Assembly (NCBI GenBank): GCA_900313545.1
Contig: OMRS01000059.1
Coordinates: 1 to 7,198 of the forward strand
Length of the DNA: 7,198 bases
Direction of reading: 5' to 3'
Origin: an uncultured Eubacteriales bacterium
GTDB taxonomy: Bacteria > Bacillota_A > Clostridia > Christensenellales > Aristaeellaceae
Notes under the pieces: generated by a model
What the model was told of the DNA's origin: nothing
Seen by the model: only the letters and a program-made list of their open reading frames with translations
Databases searched by the model: none
Made by a program: the position numbers and the translations under genes
Shown here: in pieces, positions 1 to 7,074 of the stretch
Numbering within the stretch: the stretch's first letter is position 1
Layout of the letters: each line of letters begins with the position of its first letter

Positions 1-706
1 ATGTCCCGTCTTCCCGGTGGGTCACCAGCAGCGGTTCCACGATCATGCCCTGACCCCCGCCCTTTTTTCCCTCCAGCAGCATCAGCTTGGGCGGGTGCTC
101 CGGCCGCTTGGCCACAAGGCGCAGACGCTTGGGAGCCAGGCGGAATTGCTGCATGGCCGCGATGACCTCCCCCAGACGGGATGCGGGGTAGACCATGCAC
201 AGCCTGCCGCCAAACTGGAGAACCCGGGCGCAGGCATGGATCCACTCCTCCAGGGGACAGTCCGAGCTGCGCGCCTCCGCCTTCAGGGTGCTGGGGCTGA
301 CCAGCCCCCGGCTGCGCTGGGTATAGGGCGGATTGGTCACCGCCAGGCGAAACCTCTCCGTTCCCAGCTGCGCGGGGGCCTCCCGGATATCACAGCAGAC
401 CACGCGGATGCGGTCCTCCAGTCCGTTGAGCGCCACGCTTCGCTGCGCCATGTCCGCCATGAGCGTCTCCCGCTCCACCCCCACGATCCGGGTTCTGTCC
501 GCCCTTCCGCAGATCAGCAGCGGAAGCACCCCGCTTCCCGTGCCCATATCCACCACCGTATCCCCGGGCCGGGCCCTGCAGAAGTCCGCCAGCAGCACCG
601 CATCCGTCCCGAAGCGGAAACCGTCCGGCCGCTGAAGGATCTTCAGCCCTCCGCGCTGCAGGTCATCCAGCCGCTCCCCTTCGCGAAGCTGTGGTATTTT
701 TTCCAT
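1..706 (-). CDS. trmN6: TrmN6-like tRNA1(Val) (adenine37-N6)-methyltransferase, 3' end cut by the window
   Basis: A cytoplasmic class I SAM-dependent methyltransferase of the COG4123 family (E. coli YfiC/TrmN6, B. subtilis YabB), whose E. coli member methylates N6 of A37 in tRNA1(Val). The 235 codons visible start at an ATG with GAGGAG five bases upstream (712-717) and run off the left edge; family members are about 245-250 residues, so little is missing. Diagnostic features are RFGTDAVLLADF (31-42), SAM-binding motif I DMGTGSGVLPL (53-63), VGVERE (75-80), the adenine-N6 catalytic motif NPPY (125-128), and the family's C-terminal HPPKLMLLEGKKGG (204-217). NPPY marks an amino-group methyltransferase, and its place with the flanking motifs separates this gene from HemK/PrmC-type enzymes. 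It lies 65 bases downstream of the methyltransferase/kinase-like gene and is probably co-transcribed, although its role is unrelated to polysaccharide. The substrate is inferred from the family; the methyltransferase call is firm. Confidence 0.88.
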   Translation of the reverse strand, partial: MEKIPQLREGERLDDLQRGGLKILQRPDGFRFGTDAVLLADFCRARPGDTVVDMGTGSGVLPLLICGRADRTRIVGVERETLMADMAQRSVALNGLEDRIRVVCCDIREAPAQLGTERFRLAVTNPPYTQRSRGLVSPSTLKAEARSSDCPLEEWIHACARVLQFGGRLCMVYPASRLGEVIAAMQQFRLAPKRLRLVAKRPEHPPKLMLLEGKKGGGQGMIVEPLLVTHREDGT

Positions 707-730
707 AATGTCTCCTCATTCCGCCGCTTT

Positions 731-747
731 GCCCGGCGATGCCGGGC
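731..747 (-). repeat. Perfect 7-bp hairpin in the gap before trmN6
   Basis: GCCCGGC and GCCGGGC flank a three-base loop, giving a perfect, all-G/C stem in the 65-base gap. No T-run follows on either strand, so it is not a standard Rho-independent terminator. It ends 13 bases upstream of the GAGGAG site of trmN6 and starts 25 bases after the stop of the preceding gene. Possible roles are an mRNA stability or processing element, or partial transcription attenuation between the envelope genes and trmN6. Chance pairing is also possible in DNA this GC-rich. Confidence 0.4.
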
Positions 748-771
748 TGCATGCTGTCCCCCCTTTAGTGG

Positions 772-2511
772 TCAGCTGCGGCGCGGCAGCCGGGTGGCGG
801 CCTTTCCCGCCAGAGCGCCGATTTTTTTCATCCTTCTGCTCAGAGGGGAAAGCAGGCGCCATGCCAGGGACAGGGGCCCCTTCCCGCCGCGCAGGGCGAT
901 CGCCCCCGGCCCCGCCTTGGGGACGGTCAGGTGATTCATGTTTTTTGTCCCCACATGGGACGTCATAAAGTGGCGCTCCCAGCGGTCAAACTCCATCGAC
1001 ATTTCCCTGCTGATCCCGGCCGCTTCGCGGATCCCGGGCAGGGGCTTCCCGCAGGCCCGCTCCAGCTGCAGGACGAACCGCCAGAACACATATTCCACGG
1101 GCACCGGGAAATCGAAGCACCATTCATAGTCGATGACGTCATACCCCCCGTCCTGCCTCGGGAAGAGGTTCTCCGGGATACAGTCGATGTTCAGGTTCCG
1201 CTTCCAGTGAAAGCCGGAATTCTCCGAAGCCTTTCCAAAGACCTCCTCGAACCGGTCTCTCTCCTGAGGCTCGCAGTCCGGCTCCGCGCTGCGCATGAGG
1301 TCAAAGACCGCCTTGACCCGTTCAGAAAGCTGCGCCTCTTCTCCGCTCCTGTCAAGCTCCGTGAGGGTTTCCAGAAGGGAAGTCCCCCTGAGCAGGTCAA
1401 ACTCGATGCCGCCTTCCGCAGCCCGGCAGGGAATGTTCCGAAAAGCCCCGTGATCCCCCTGCCAGCGGAGCATGTCCCTGACATGGGCCTCTCCCTCCGG
1501 AGTCAGCCAGGCTTTTCTGACCGTTCCCGCCTGCTCATCGATGAGGGTGCAGATGCGTTTGTCTTCCCTGCGGTTGCTGCTGACCTTCACATAGGACACC
1601 CTGTCCCCCTGCACCCCTGCGCCGGAGAGGGCAATTTCCAGAAGAAAGGAGTTGGCAAAGGAGGCCGCCACGCCCTCTTTCTGGAGGGTCGCCATCACGG
1701 TCTCCGCGCTGAACAGGTCCACCCATTCCCCGTCCATATGGTAATCCCGGGAGCCGTCGCTCAGCCTGCGCGCATTGATGCTCTCCCGCGTCAGGATTTC
1801 CATGGGGAACTTGTAATCGGGGAAAGGATAGAAATCGCGGAGAACCTCAAATCCGCTCCGGCTGAGCAGCTCTCCCAGTTCCCTGCGCGAAAAGGTCCGG
1901 ATCCGGTCCTGCTGCCGGTAGCCGTTCACGCCCACAAAGTACTCTCCCAGGTGGTCCTCCCTGGAACCCGCAAAATACTTGAGCCCGATGCGGTTTTCAA
2001 TGGCCAGCAGAAGGATCCCCTCCGGCTTGAGGAAGGAGCGGACCCGTTGGAGGAATCCGGTGTAGGGGTCCTCCCCCTTCATCATGAACGCCGCATATTC
2101 AAGGACACCGTTGACAACCACATAATCATACTTTTCTTCCGTGCTAAAGTCGTTGATGTCACAGATAAAGATGTTCAGGTTGTCGCAGTCCCGGTTGCGC
2201 GCATGGTTGATCTTCGAGCGGATCTCCGTCAGCTCGATGGCGTCCACCTTTTTCCCGCGTCTGCACAGCATCCCGGTGATGGCCCCGCACCCCGCCCCGA
2301 CCTCCAGGATCGCCGCGCCGTCCCTGAAGGGGTACCAGTTCAGGATGTTCTGCCGCATGGGTGCAAAATGGTACACCACCGGCCATCTGCCGTCCCTGTA
2401 CCAGTCCACGTTTCCGGCCTGTGCCATCTCCAGCATCTGCCGCTCGATGGAACCGTCCGAATAGACCTGGTTGTTGGACGTTTTGCTGTACTCATATCTC
2501 AGATTTGCCAT
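772..2511 (-). CDS. Two-domain protein: class I SAM methyltransferase plus kinase-like (APH/WbdD-type) domain
   Basis: A 579-residue protein with no signal peptide or membrane segment, so cytoplasmic. The methyltransferase domain covers about residues 40-245: motif I LEVGAGCGAITG (69-80), the acidic residue after it in DAIELTEIR (90-98), ICDIND (116-121), YDYVVVNGVLEY (128-139) and LKPEGILLLAIEN (161-173). The second half resembles the aminoglycoside-phosphotransferase/kinase fold: a beta-3-like VSYVKVS with K309, a hinge-like FDLLRGTSLLETL (371-383), a catalytic-loop-like NIDCIPEN (441-448) and a metal-site-like IDYEW (460-464). The usual HxDxxxxN histidine is N441, while D443, N448 and D461 are kept. 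The tail (548-579) is basic and amphipathic and could touch membrane. The start ATG follows GGAGAGGG. It lies 70 bases behind a Wzx-type flippase, suggesting action on a lipid-linked glycan. The domain order matches E. coli WbdD, which phosphorylates and methylates chain ends. Methyltransferase is secure; kinase activity and substrate are inference. Confidence 0.85.
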   Translation of the reverse strand: MANLRYEYSKTSNNQVYSDGSIERQMLEMAQAGNVDWYRDGRWPVVYHFAPMRQNILNWYPFRDGAAILEVGAGCGAITGMLCRRGKKVDAIELTEIRSKINHARNRDCDNLNIFICDINDFSTEEKYDYVVVNGVLEYAAFMMKGEDPYTGFLQRVRSFLKPEGILLLAIENRIGLKYFAGSREDHLGEYFVGVNGYRQQDRIRTFSRRELGELLSRSGFEVLRDFYPFPDYKFPMEILTRESINARRLSDGSRDYHMDGEWVDLFSAETVMATLQKEGVAASFANSFLLEIALSGAGVQGDRVSYVKVSSNRREDKRICTLIDEQAGTVRKAWLTPEGEAHVRDMLRWQGDHGAFRNIPCRAAEGGIEFDLLRGTSLLETLTELDRSGEEAQLSERVKAVFDLMRSAEPDCEPQERDRFEEVFGKASENSGFHWKRNLNIDCIPENLFPRQDGGYDVIDYEWCFDFPVPVEYVFWRFVLQLERACGKPLPGIREAAGISREMSMEFDRWERHFMTSHVGTKNMNHLTVPKAGPGAIALRGGKGPLSLAWRLLSPLSRRMKKIGALAGKAATRLPRRS

Positions 2512-2581
2512 AGTCCCTCTCCGTGTTCTTCTCGTACTGTGTCTTCTCCGGGAAAACGGCTTCGTGTCCCCGCAGGAGTTT

Positions 2582-4033
2582 TTATCCGGCGGTTCTTTTC
2601 AGAAACCGTGAAAGATACTCCCCAAATACCTCCTCCCTGAGGAGGGCCAGCACCGCCGCATAGCCCGCCGCGCCGCCCGCAATCTGCAGGCAGGTCCTCA
2701 GCCACCCCTCCCGGAGCAGCCCTGCACACAGGACCAGAACCGACAGTTCCGCAAGCCCTGCCAGCAGGTACTTTTTCAGGGATTCCGTCCAGTTTTCAAG
2801 CTGAAAGACCCTGGAGCCGAAGGTCACATACACGCACATCACCACCAGCTCGCTGATCACGGAGGCGGCCGCAGCCCCGAACTCCAGAAATCCCGGAATC
2901 AGCAGCGCATTGCACAGGACATTGACCACCGCTCCGGAGGAGACCGCGAGGGTCATCCTGAATTCATGGTTGCTCACCAGCATCACCCGGGACCCCAGCA
3001 GATATCCCACCGGGGAGACCATCAGCGTCAGGCACAGGACCTGCAGCACCCGGGCGGATCCCGCATAGGCCTCCCCGAAGAGACTGCGGTACAGAAAGAC
3101 CGCCGTAAACTGGATGCCGATGATCACCGGGATGGAGAACATCAGGATCACCTTCAGCCCCTTTGTGAGCAGGCGGTTGAATTCCGTCCGGTTTCCCTCC
3201 TTGTAGCAGACCGAGATGCGCGGAAGCATCACATAGGTCACGGAATTGGTCAGCTGCAGCAGTATCCGGTTGAGCTTGCTGCCGTACCCGTAAAACGCCA
3301 CATGATCCTTGGTGCTCAGGATGCCCAGCATGGTCGTGTCCACCAGGGTGTAGATCTCGATGGCCAGATTCACGAGCACCAGCGTCAGGACGGGCCGGAT
3401 GTGCCGGCCAAGCCGGAGCCCCCGCAGCTCGAGCCGGACGTACTTCCGGCTGTGGAGGAGGTTGAACAGGTTGTTCCCGGCTACGCCGAAGACGCTGATC
3501 AGGGCGTACTGGAGAAGATCCTGTTCCCCCCTGACCAGCACGACCATCAGAATCAGGCTCAGCGTCTTGAAGACCGCATTGCGGATGGAGATGAACTGAA
3601 AATCCTCCAGCCCGTCAAACAGCCAGGTGATGTTGATCGCGTTGAGCGGGACCGCAAGTCCCGCCATCAGGAACAGGGGCAGCTTTTCCCTGAAGGCGGC
3701 ATTTGACAGGACCACCCCCAGGTACAGCAGGGTAAAGCACGCCGTGGAGATCAGATTGATGACAAACAGCTCGGAGTACAGCCGGGACAGTTCCTGCCTG
3801 TCCTTCCGGATCTTGGCGATCTCCCGGATGGCATAGGTGGGGATGCCCAGAAAGGCCAGGATCGAAAAATAGCTGACGATATTCTGCGCGTAGACCACTT
3901 CGCCGATGGATTCCGGCAGAAGGACATGGGAAACGTAGATATTGGCGATAAAGGGAAACAGCATGTTGATCACGTTGTAGAACATGTAAAACAGGCTGTT
4001 TTTCGTGATGGATGCTCTCTCTTTGCTCTGCAT
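2582..4033 (-). CDS. Wzx/RfbX-type polysaccharide (lipid-linked oligosaccharide) flippase
   Basis: A 483-residue integral membrane protein of the COG2244 polysaccharide-export family (MATE/MVF-like fold), whose members flip undecaprenyl-diphosphate-linked oligosaccharides to the outer face of the membrane. The N-terminus is typical: KNSLFYMFYNVINMLFPF (11-28), then YAQNIVSYFSILAFLGIPTY (48-67) and AIREIAKIRKDRQEL (68-82). About 12-14 hydrophobic segments can be picked out, roughly at 14-35, 45-66, 88-109, 118-137, 152-168, 172-192, 212-232, 255-272, 294-315, 328-348, 358-380, 384-404, 421-440 and 446-465. Length and layout are normal, with no break. The start ATG has only a weak ribosome site (GTGAGA, well upstream). 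Being 47 bases behind the SpoIID-like gene, it may depend on translational coupling or read-through. The next internal ATG (residue 17) would remove part of the first membrane helix, so M1 is preferred. The cargo cannot be read from sequence. Some relatives export teichuronic acids, exopolysaccharide or capsule. Confidence 0.9.
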   Translation of the reverse strand: MQSKERASITKNSLFYMFYNVINMLFPFIANIYVSHVLLPESIGEVVYAQNIVSYFSILAFLGIPTYAIREIAKIRKDRQELSRLYSELFVINLISTACFTLLYLGVVLSNAAFREKLPLFLMAGLAVPLNAINITWLFDGLEDFQFISIRNAVFKTLSLILMVVLVRGEQDLLQYALISVFGVAGNNLFNLLHSRKYVRLELRGLRLGRHIRPVLTLVLVNLAIEIYTLVDTTMLGILSTKDHVAFYGYGSKLNRILLQLTNSVTYVMLPRISVCYKEGNRTEFNRLLTKGLKVILMFSIPVIIGIQFTAVFLYRSLFGEAYAGSARVLQVLCLTLMVSPVGYLLGSRVMLVSNHEFRMTLAVSSGAVVNVLCNALLIPGFLEFGAAAASVISELVVMCVYVTFGSRVFQLENWTESLKKYLLAGLAELSVLVLCAGLLREGWLRTCLQIAGGAAGYAAVLALLREEVFGEYLSRFLKRTAG

Positions 4034-4080
4034 GGCCGGTCCGATCTCACTCTTTTCTGGATGGGGACGTTTCTGCGTTC

Positions 4081-6939
4081 TCAGTTCAGGGGCCTGACGT
4101 ATTTCCCGGACACATAGCCCTCCATGCCCGCCCAGGAGACGTGCAGATACTCGCTGCCATCCTCTCCCAGGACCGTCAGGATGGTGCCGTAGGGCAGCAC
4201 GCAGAGCACCTCCGAAGCGGAGGAGGCCGCCTCCCTGAGGTTCAGTCCGTTGCTGCTGCCCACAATCACCCGCATCCCGCTCCGCGTCCCCGTCTCCTGT
4301 GACCCGCCCCCGGGTTCACCTGCCGCCGCCTCCTGCGCGGGCGCTGCCGCGGCGGGAACCGGGGCCCCTGTTTCCTGCAGGGAAACGTTCCCCGCGGGAA
4401 GGCTTTCCGTCGCCTCCGGAGCCCCGGAGGCCGCCGGCGGCTCCTCTTTTGCCGGGCTGCCTTCGGAAAAGGACAGGTATTCCTCGCTGACATATCCGCT
4501 CAGCTCGCCGTAGGTCACCTGCGCAAACCCGTTGCTGCTGCCTGCCGCCACAACCTGCGCACCGCGGGGCAGCACCGCCAGCACGCTGGAATTTCTTGAC
4601 GGGCTTTCCCGCAGATTGACGCCGTTGCGGGCGGTCACCACCCCGCGTCTGACCGTCACATAGCCGGAGGCGGCCGGGACCGGCGTGGCCGACGTTTCCG
4701 CCGCAGCAGGCTGGCTTCGCTCCAGCGGGGTGGTGTCCATGGACAGGTAGCGAATGGCCGCGTACCCGGAATTCGAGCCGAAGGTCACCGGCACAAACCC
4801 GTCCGTCTCTTCCCCGGTGACCGTCACGCCGGCCCCGTAGGGAAGCACCAGGGTGGCGTCCGATGAGGAGGACGGTTCCCTGCGGAGCATCAGGCCGTCC
4901 CTGGAGGTCACCACCGCCGGACGGCTGATGACGGACGCCGCATCCTCCGCGGTAATCAGATAGATATAGATCCGTTCCAGATAGCCCTCCATGCCGCCAA
5001 GCGCCGCTTTGAGCATGCTGTCATTGCCTTCCTCCACCCGGAGCTTGGCGCCCTGGGGCAGGTGCATCCGGATGCCGGAGGAAGAAGAAGGCTGAAGATA
5101 CAGCCCGATCCCCTCGGAGGGAAGCACCACCGCCCGCGCGCCGCTCATGGGCACCATCTGGGCGTCCTGGGGGATCTCCTCCGGTTCGCCGGCCAGGGTC
5201 TTCGTCTCCGCGGTCAGGTAGGAGCTCATCACATAGCCCGAGCGGTCTCCTGCCCGGATCTGGGTCCAGCTGCCCACGATGCCCGTCACGGCGACCCGCT
5301 GTCCGTTGCGCAGTCCGCCGATCACCGCGCCCGTCATGCCGGGCGTCAGGCGGATATTGAGCATCTGGCTGTCATCCGAAAGGGTCACCACCGCCGCGGC
5401 CTCCCCGATTCCCGGCAGGAGGTCCTCCGCCCTGGGCTCCTTCAGGTACTTCGTCAGGGCAAAGCCGCTGAGGGTGCCGTACTGGATCCGGCTCCATTCC
5501 TCACCAGAGGACAGCAGGGTCACCTGGGTCCCGCTGGGGATACTCGCCAGGATGCCCGAGATCTGCGAGGCTTCGGAGCGCAGGTTCATTCTGGACAGGG
5601 GGTTTTCGAGGGTAATGGTGACGATCCGGTCCTCCCCGAATTCCTCCTGGCTCAGGGTTCCGTCAATGGAGGCCGCGAGGCTGCGGGTCATGGCAAAGCG
5701 GGTCAGGGTGATCCCGGGATAATAGAACGAAAGGATGTCCTCCACTCCCAGGCCTTCCTGTGCCATCTGCTGGGCCCCGCGCTGGCTCATGCCCACCCCG
5801 TGCCCGAAGCGGCGGGCCGTGAGGCGGAACCCGCCCACGGTCTGCGTCACCGTCTGCACCTCATTGTCGAGGGCATTGATGGACAGGTTGCACAGGGGTT
5901 CCACCTGGTCAAAATAATCCAGGGTCACGACCACCGGCGTCCCGGAGGCGAGCACGCACGCCACCTGCACCTTCCGGAAGACCCGGGAAGGCTCGGGGTA
6001 GCGCGGGCTGCTCAGGGTGACCTCGGTAATCTGGCGGATGCCGCTTCTTTCTCCGCTGATCCGGGCCGCCTCGTCCCGCAGCAGCGACGTCAGGGCGGGC
6101 TCCCCCGTGGTGCCGTCCGTATAAAAGGTCACATATCTGGCTGGTGCCGCGGGGTTGCGCAGGTCATAGGGATCGTCCTTGACGATCATGTAGGCGGCGC
6201 TGCGGCTGCCCCAGGCGTTGAGGACCGATTCAGTCTGCCCGCCGTTGGATGCGGTATAGTAGGCCGCCATGTATTCCCCGCCCACCAGGCCCACCACGCC
6301 TGCAGTCTCCCGGATCGCCCGGCGGCAGTTGTCCTTTCCTTCCGGCGACCCGTTGTACACCTGGTCCGAGGTGGTGTCCACCAGGTCATAGGCGGCCGCC
6401 TGCTGGCCCATCTTTCTGAGCGCATAGGTCCGCGCCGCCACGCTCTGGGCCTTGAGGGCCTCCAGGGGAAAGCTGTCGTCCAGCTCATAGGGCACGACGC
6501 CCTCCAGATAATCCTCAATGTAGACATGGACGATGACCTGAACGTTTCCGCCCTTCGCCCTGAATTCCACATCCCCCGGGTACAGATTTTCCGGCACCCT
6601 CGCCGCATCAAAGCGGACCCCGTTGGTGCCGGAGGTCACATGCCGCTGCAGGCGGATGCCGGCTGCGCTGATGCTCTGCCCGCCGCCGGTGAGCTCCAGC
6701 TTTCCCGAGCGGTTCACTACCCGGATCCGGGTTCCCCGGGCAAAGACCCGGGACAGGTCCCCCTCCAGGGTATAGCTGCCGTCCAGGGTCGCCGTCACCT
6801 CCGCGGGGGATCCCAGCGAGGCCAGACAGACCCGCACCGTTCCGGAGATCGGATCACTGCGTTCCAGTACGGCGGCGCCCGCCAGGCATGGGATCAGCAG
6901 GCACATAAGCAGCAGCACCGCACCCGTGGTTTTCCTCAC
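4081..6939 (-). CDS. Secreted SpoIID/LytB-domain protein with about six C-terminal SH3 repeats
   Basis: A 952-residue exported protein. Residues 1-22 form a signal peptide (RK, then a leucine-rich core, then AGAA); no lipobox is seen, as the cysteine at 18 follows proline. The SpoIID/LytB domain (about 100-415) contains IEDYLEGVVPYEL (141-153), LEALKAQSVAARTYAL (159-174), SDQVYNGS (191-198), AYYTASNGGQTES (226-238) and FGHGVGMSQRGAQQMA (378-393). E152 aligns with the catalytic glutamate of B. subtilis SpoIID, a transglycosylase acting on stem-peptide-free glycan; LytB-type relatives enhance amidases. The cysteine pair that binds zinc in clostridial SpoIID is not apparent near 226-238. SH3-type repeats fill 438-952, probably binding the wall. 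At nearly three times the length of sporulation SpoIID, and with no SpoIIQ or SpoIIID neighbour, a vegetative wall-remodelling role is more likely than engulfment. It starts at GTG and appears to be first in the operon. Confidence 0.92.
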   Translation of the reverse strand: MRKTTGAVLLLMCLLIPCLAGAAVLERSDPISGTVRVCLASLGSPAEVTATLDGSYTLEGDLSRVFARGTRIRVVNRSGKLELTGGGQSISAAGIRLQRHVTSGTNGVRFDAARVPENLYPGDVEFRAKGGNVQVIVHVYIEDYLEGVVPYELDDSFPLEALKAQSVAARTYALRKMGQQAAAYDLVDTTSDQVYNGSPEGKDNCRRAIRETAGVVGLVGGEYMAAYYTASNGGQTESVLNAWGSRSAAYMIVKDDPYDLRNPAAPARYVTFYTDGTTGEPALTSLLRDEAARISGERSGIRQITEVTLSSPRYPEPSRVFRKVQVACVLASGTPVVVTLDYFDQVEPLCNLSINALDNEVQTVTQTVGGFRLTARRFGHGVGMSQRGAQQMAQEGLGVEDILSFYYPGITLTRFAMTRSLAASIDGTLSQEEFGEDRIVTITLENPLSRMNLRSEASQISGILASIPSGTQVTLLSSGEEWSRIQYGTLSGFALTKYLKEPRAEDLLPGIGEAAAVVTLSDDSQMLNIRLTPGMTGAVIGGLRNGQRVAVTGIVGSWTQIRAGDRSGYVMSSYLTAETKTLAGEPEEIPQDAQMVPMSGARAVVLPSEGIGLYLQPSSSSGIRMHLPQGAKLRVEEGNDSMLKAALGGMEGYLERIYIYLITAEDAASVISRPAVVTSRDGLMLRREPSSSSDATLVLPYGAGVTVTGEETDGFVPVTFGSNSGYAAIRYLSMDTTPLERSQPAAAETSATPVPAASGYVTVRRGVVTARNGVNLRESPSRNSSVLAVLPRGAQVVAAGSSNGFAQVTYGELSGYVSEEYLSFSEGSPAKEEPPAASGAPEATESLPAGNVSLQETGAPVPAAAAPAQEAAAGEPGGGSQETGTRSGMRVIVGSSNGLNLREAASSASEVLCVLPYGTILTVLGEDGSEYLHVSWAGMEGYVSGKYVRPLN
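4084..5628 (-). repeat. Array of six SH3-type domains within the SpoIID-like protein
   Basis: Six units of about 60 residues share the pattern 'N-L-R ... S ... V-L-x-x-(L/I)-P-x-G-x-x-(V/L)-x-(V/L) ... W/F-x-x-(V/I)-x-(Y/F)-G-x-x-(S/E)-G-Y-(V/A)-x-x-x-Y-L'. Approximate residues are 438-500 (MNLRSEAS), 516-578 (LNIRLTPG), 602-662 (LYLQPSSS), 675-735 (LMLRREPS), 766-825 (VNLRESPS) and 889-952 (LNLREAAS). The third unit is the most diverged: it has lost the arginine of NLR and most of the aromatic core. Units 4-5 and 5-6 are separated by Ala/Pro/Glu/Gly-rich linkers (737-763 and 826-888), which look like flexible spacers. SH3_3 domains of this kind usually bind peptidoglycan or its peptides. The repeats have diverged at DNA level, so this is not a recent tandem duplication. 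Confidence 0.85.
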
Positions 6940-6944
6940 AGCTT

Positions 6945-6953
6945 CTCCTCCTT
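6945..6953 (-). promoter_or_regulatory. Strong Shine-Dalgarno site that fixes the GTG start of the SpoIID-like gene
   Basis: On the minus strand AAGGAGGAG lies five bases before GTG at 6939-6937. The GTG is followed directly by a basic n-region and hydrophobic core, as a signal peptide requires, and no ATG sits at a better distance. This supports GTG as the true start. Confidence 0.8.
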
Positions 6954-6972
6954 CCGAGAATCATCCTTTATA

Positions 6973-7000
6973 ATTTTAGCATAACACGGACTGCCTGTAA
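6973..7000 (-). promoter_or_regulatory. Sigma-A-like extended -10 promoter for the operon
   Basis: On the minus strand the -10 is TAAAAT (6978-6973), directly preceded by TGC, which makes an extended -10 element. A weak -35, TTACAG (7000-6995), lies 16 bases upstream. An A-rich stretch, GGAAAGAAAAACACGAAA, lies farther upstream around 7012-7029 and could serve as an UP element. Transcription would begin near 6966, leaving a leader of roughly 25 bases that holds the AAGGAGGAG site. This is the only convincing minus-strand promoter seen, which fits one transcript for all four genes. The call is by eye from motif matches. Confidence 0.5.
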
Positions 7001-7047
7001 ATCCGCCGTCGTTTCGTGTTTTTCTTTCCTTATCTCCCGCCCTGACA

Positions 7048-7064
7048 GGGAAGGTTGCTTTCCC
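7048..7064. repeat. Short inverted repeat between the two divergent promoters
   Basis: GGGAAGG and CTTTCCC pair over seven positions (one G-T) around a TTG loop. It lies between the minus-strand -35 (ending 7000) and the plus-strand -35 (starting 7075). No T-run follows on either strand, so it is unlikely to be a terminator. It could be an operator serving both promoters, or chance. Confidence 0.25.
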
Positions 7065-7074
7065 GGACGGCACG

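Noticed and set aside
17..934. A 305-codon open frame on the plus strand opposite trmN6
   Set aside because: The minus strand carries NPPY, SAM motif I and a good ribosome site; the plus frame has no recognisable feature and also overlaps the end of the next gene.
931..2640. A 569-codon open frame on the plus strand opposite the methyltransferase gene
   Set aside because: It is antisense to a gene with clear methyltransferase motifs. Its translation is rich in proline, histidine and arginine with no recognisable domain, as expected from a GC-rich complementary strand.
4427..4450. GC hairpin followed by TTTT on the plus strand, resembling a terminator
   Set aside because: It lies inside the Ala/Pro/Glu linker coding region of the SpoIID-like gene and would act only on antisense transcription. 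The GCCGCCGGCGGC palindrome is explained by Ala/Pro-rich GC-biased codons.
5062..6984. A 640-codon open frame on the plus strand opposite the SpoIID-like gene
   Set aside because: It overlaps the signal-peptide, SpoIID and SH3 coding sequence in antisense. Its translation is Gly/Arg/His-rich with no hydrophobic cores or motifs, and it ends inside the promoter region.
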